This document shows, piece after piece, positions 5,022-5,626 of a DNA stretch of 5,626 bases; positions within the stretch are counted from its first letter, which is position 1, and each line of letters opens with the position of its first letter. The stretch covers positions 7,540 to 13,165 of the forward strand of contig MGUS01000120.1 of the NCBI GenBank assembly GCA_001800085.1. The letters are read 5' to 3'. This DNA is from Elusimicrobia bacterium RIFCSPLOWO2_01_FULL_60_11 (GTDB lineage Bacteria; Elusimicrobiota; Elusimicrobia; 2-02-FULL-39-32). The notes under the pieces are model-generated. The model searched no databases, was not told the origin of the DNA, and worked only from the letters and a program-made list of their open reading frames with translations. A program made the position numbers and the translations under genes.

Positions 5022-5626
5022 ATTTTTTTCCGGCGGGACGTCCTCGCCTGGGCTCTCTACGACTTCGCCAACTCCGCCTTCGCCACCACCATCCTCTCCG
5101 TCATCTTCAACGTCTATTTCGTCCTGGAGATATGCAGGGGAGGCGTCCTTATTTTCGGCAGGAGCGTGCCGGGGGAGGCCCTCTGGGGCTATGTCCTGGG
5201 CGTCTCGATGCTGGCGGTCTTCATCCTCGCTCCGCTTTTGGGCGCGGTGTCGGACGCGGCCCGCTCTAAAAAGAGATTCCTCTTCTTCTTCTGGCTCCTG
5301 GGCTGCGTGTTCTCCGGGCTTCTTTTCTTCTGCGGGCCGGGGGACTGGCTCATGGCTTCCTTCTTCTTCACCCTGGCCAATGTCGGTTTTGTCTGCGGCA
5401 ATTCCTTCTACAATTCTTTCCTGACGGACATCGCCGCGCCGGGGAACTCCGGGCGCGTCTCCGGCTTCGGCTGGGCCCTGGGCTACGCGGGCGGCGGGCT
5501 CCTTTTGGCCTTGGATCTCCTCATCCTCAAGCGCGGCGCGGCGGTGGGCTGGACCTTTCTTTCCGTCGGGGTCTGGTGGGCGGTCTTCGGCATCCCCATT
5601 TTCATCTTCTTGAAGGAACCGGGCCC
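5022..5626 (+). CDS. UMF1/Atg22-like MFS transporter, N-terminal part (3' truncated, unusual start)
   Basis: The frame is open from 4974 to the window edge. From ATT 5022 it reads IFFRRDVLAWALYDFANSAF, whose WALYDFANSAF is the signature of the UMF1 family (bacterial relatives of the yeast vacuolar effluxer Atg22) and normally lies within about 5-20 residues of the N-terminus. It continues with FNVYFVLE, a second hydrophobic span, the MFS loop-like GAVSDAARSKKRFLFFFW, then LANVGFVCGNSFYNSFLTDIA, SGRVSGFGWALGYAGGGLLL and further spans up to FGIPIFIFLKEPGP, about 201 residues with five or six membrane segments. The upstream in-frame region has no ATG, GTG or TTG after the TGA at 4971-4973, so ATT 5022, only 7 nt after the preceding stop, is my best start. 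The alternative is a sequence error near the T7 run (5023-5029). Substrate is unknown. Confidence 0.88.
   Translation, partial: MFFRRDVLAWALYDFANSAFATTILSVIFNVYFVLEICRGGVLIFGRSVPGEALWGYVLGVSMLAVFILAPLLGAVSDAARSKKRFLFFFWLLGCVFSGLLFFCGPGDWLMASFFFTLANVGFVCGNSFYNSFLTDIAAPGNSGRVSGFGWALGYAGGGLLLALDLLILKRGAAVGWTFLSVGVWWAVFGIPIFIFLKEPG

Noticed and set aside
5015..5034. CCGG-T-rich-CCGG element as a terminator after the EF-like gene
   Set aside because: The possible stem is only 4 bp, the T-run is in the loop and not after the stem, and the MFS frame already runs through it.

Overview
The window is a stretch of bacterial chromosome, GC-rich in its coding parts. It holds nine protein-coding genes, two of them cut by the window edges, and I see no RNA gene, CRISPR array or mobile element. 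ATGA stop/start overlaps, a clear Shine-Dalgarno site in front of at least one gene, MnmE with the C-terminal FCIGK motif, an ECF-type sigma factor and an EVE-domain protein all point to Bacteria. The M16 peptidase domain and the ECF sigma factor fit a Gram-negative-like or candidate-phylum organism (Elusimicrobiota or Omnitrophota would suit), but no gene here fixes the taxon and I hold that loosely.

Layout. (1) Positions 1-891, plus strand: the C-terminal domain of an M16 zinc-peptidase-family protein, overlapped by 4 nt by an EVE-domain (THYN1-like) protein. (2) Positions 900-2301, minus strand: an ECF sigma factor (1681-2301), an 83-residue Cys/Lys-rich protein overlapping its stop by 4 nt (1433-1684), then a 179-bp AT-rich gap, then a receiverless OmpR/PhoB-type winged-helix protein (900-1253) that converges on the EVE gene with 8 bp between stops. 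(3) Positions 2336-5626, plus strand: mnmE, a zinc-type CDF transporter, a small EF-Tu-domain-2-like protein with a histone-H1-like basic tail, and the N-terminal part of a UMF1/Atg22-like MFS transporter. Genes 1-3 of this run overlap; the MFS gene starts within about 10 nt of the previous stop.

The most interesting region is 1254-1432. It carries two perfect DnaA boxes (TTATCCACA) as a 9-bp inverted repeat, with at least three one-mismatch copies around them, in sequence of about 34% GC. The window also holds mnmE, a gene often found near chromosomal origins. The region is therefore a candidate oriC or DnaA-controlled promoter. The same repeats include copies exactly 11 bp apart, the half-site spacing of OmpR/PhoB-type regulators, and they lie upstream of such a gene, so an operator is a real alternative.

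Other points of note are the Cys-rich partner of the sigma factor, which does not match the usual ZAS anti-sigma motif; the 34-bp divergent sigma/mnmE spacer, where neither gene has a Shine-Dalgarno site but each has a TAnnnT hexamer exactly at -12 to -7 from its ATG (possible leaderless transcripts); and the MFS gene, which has no ATG/GTG/TTG start and seems to begin at ATT.
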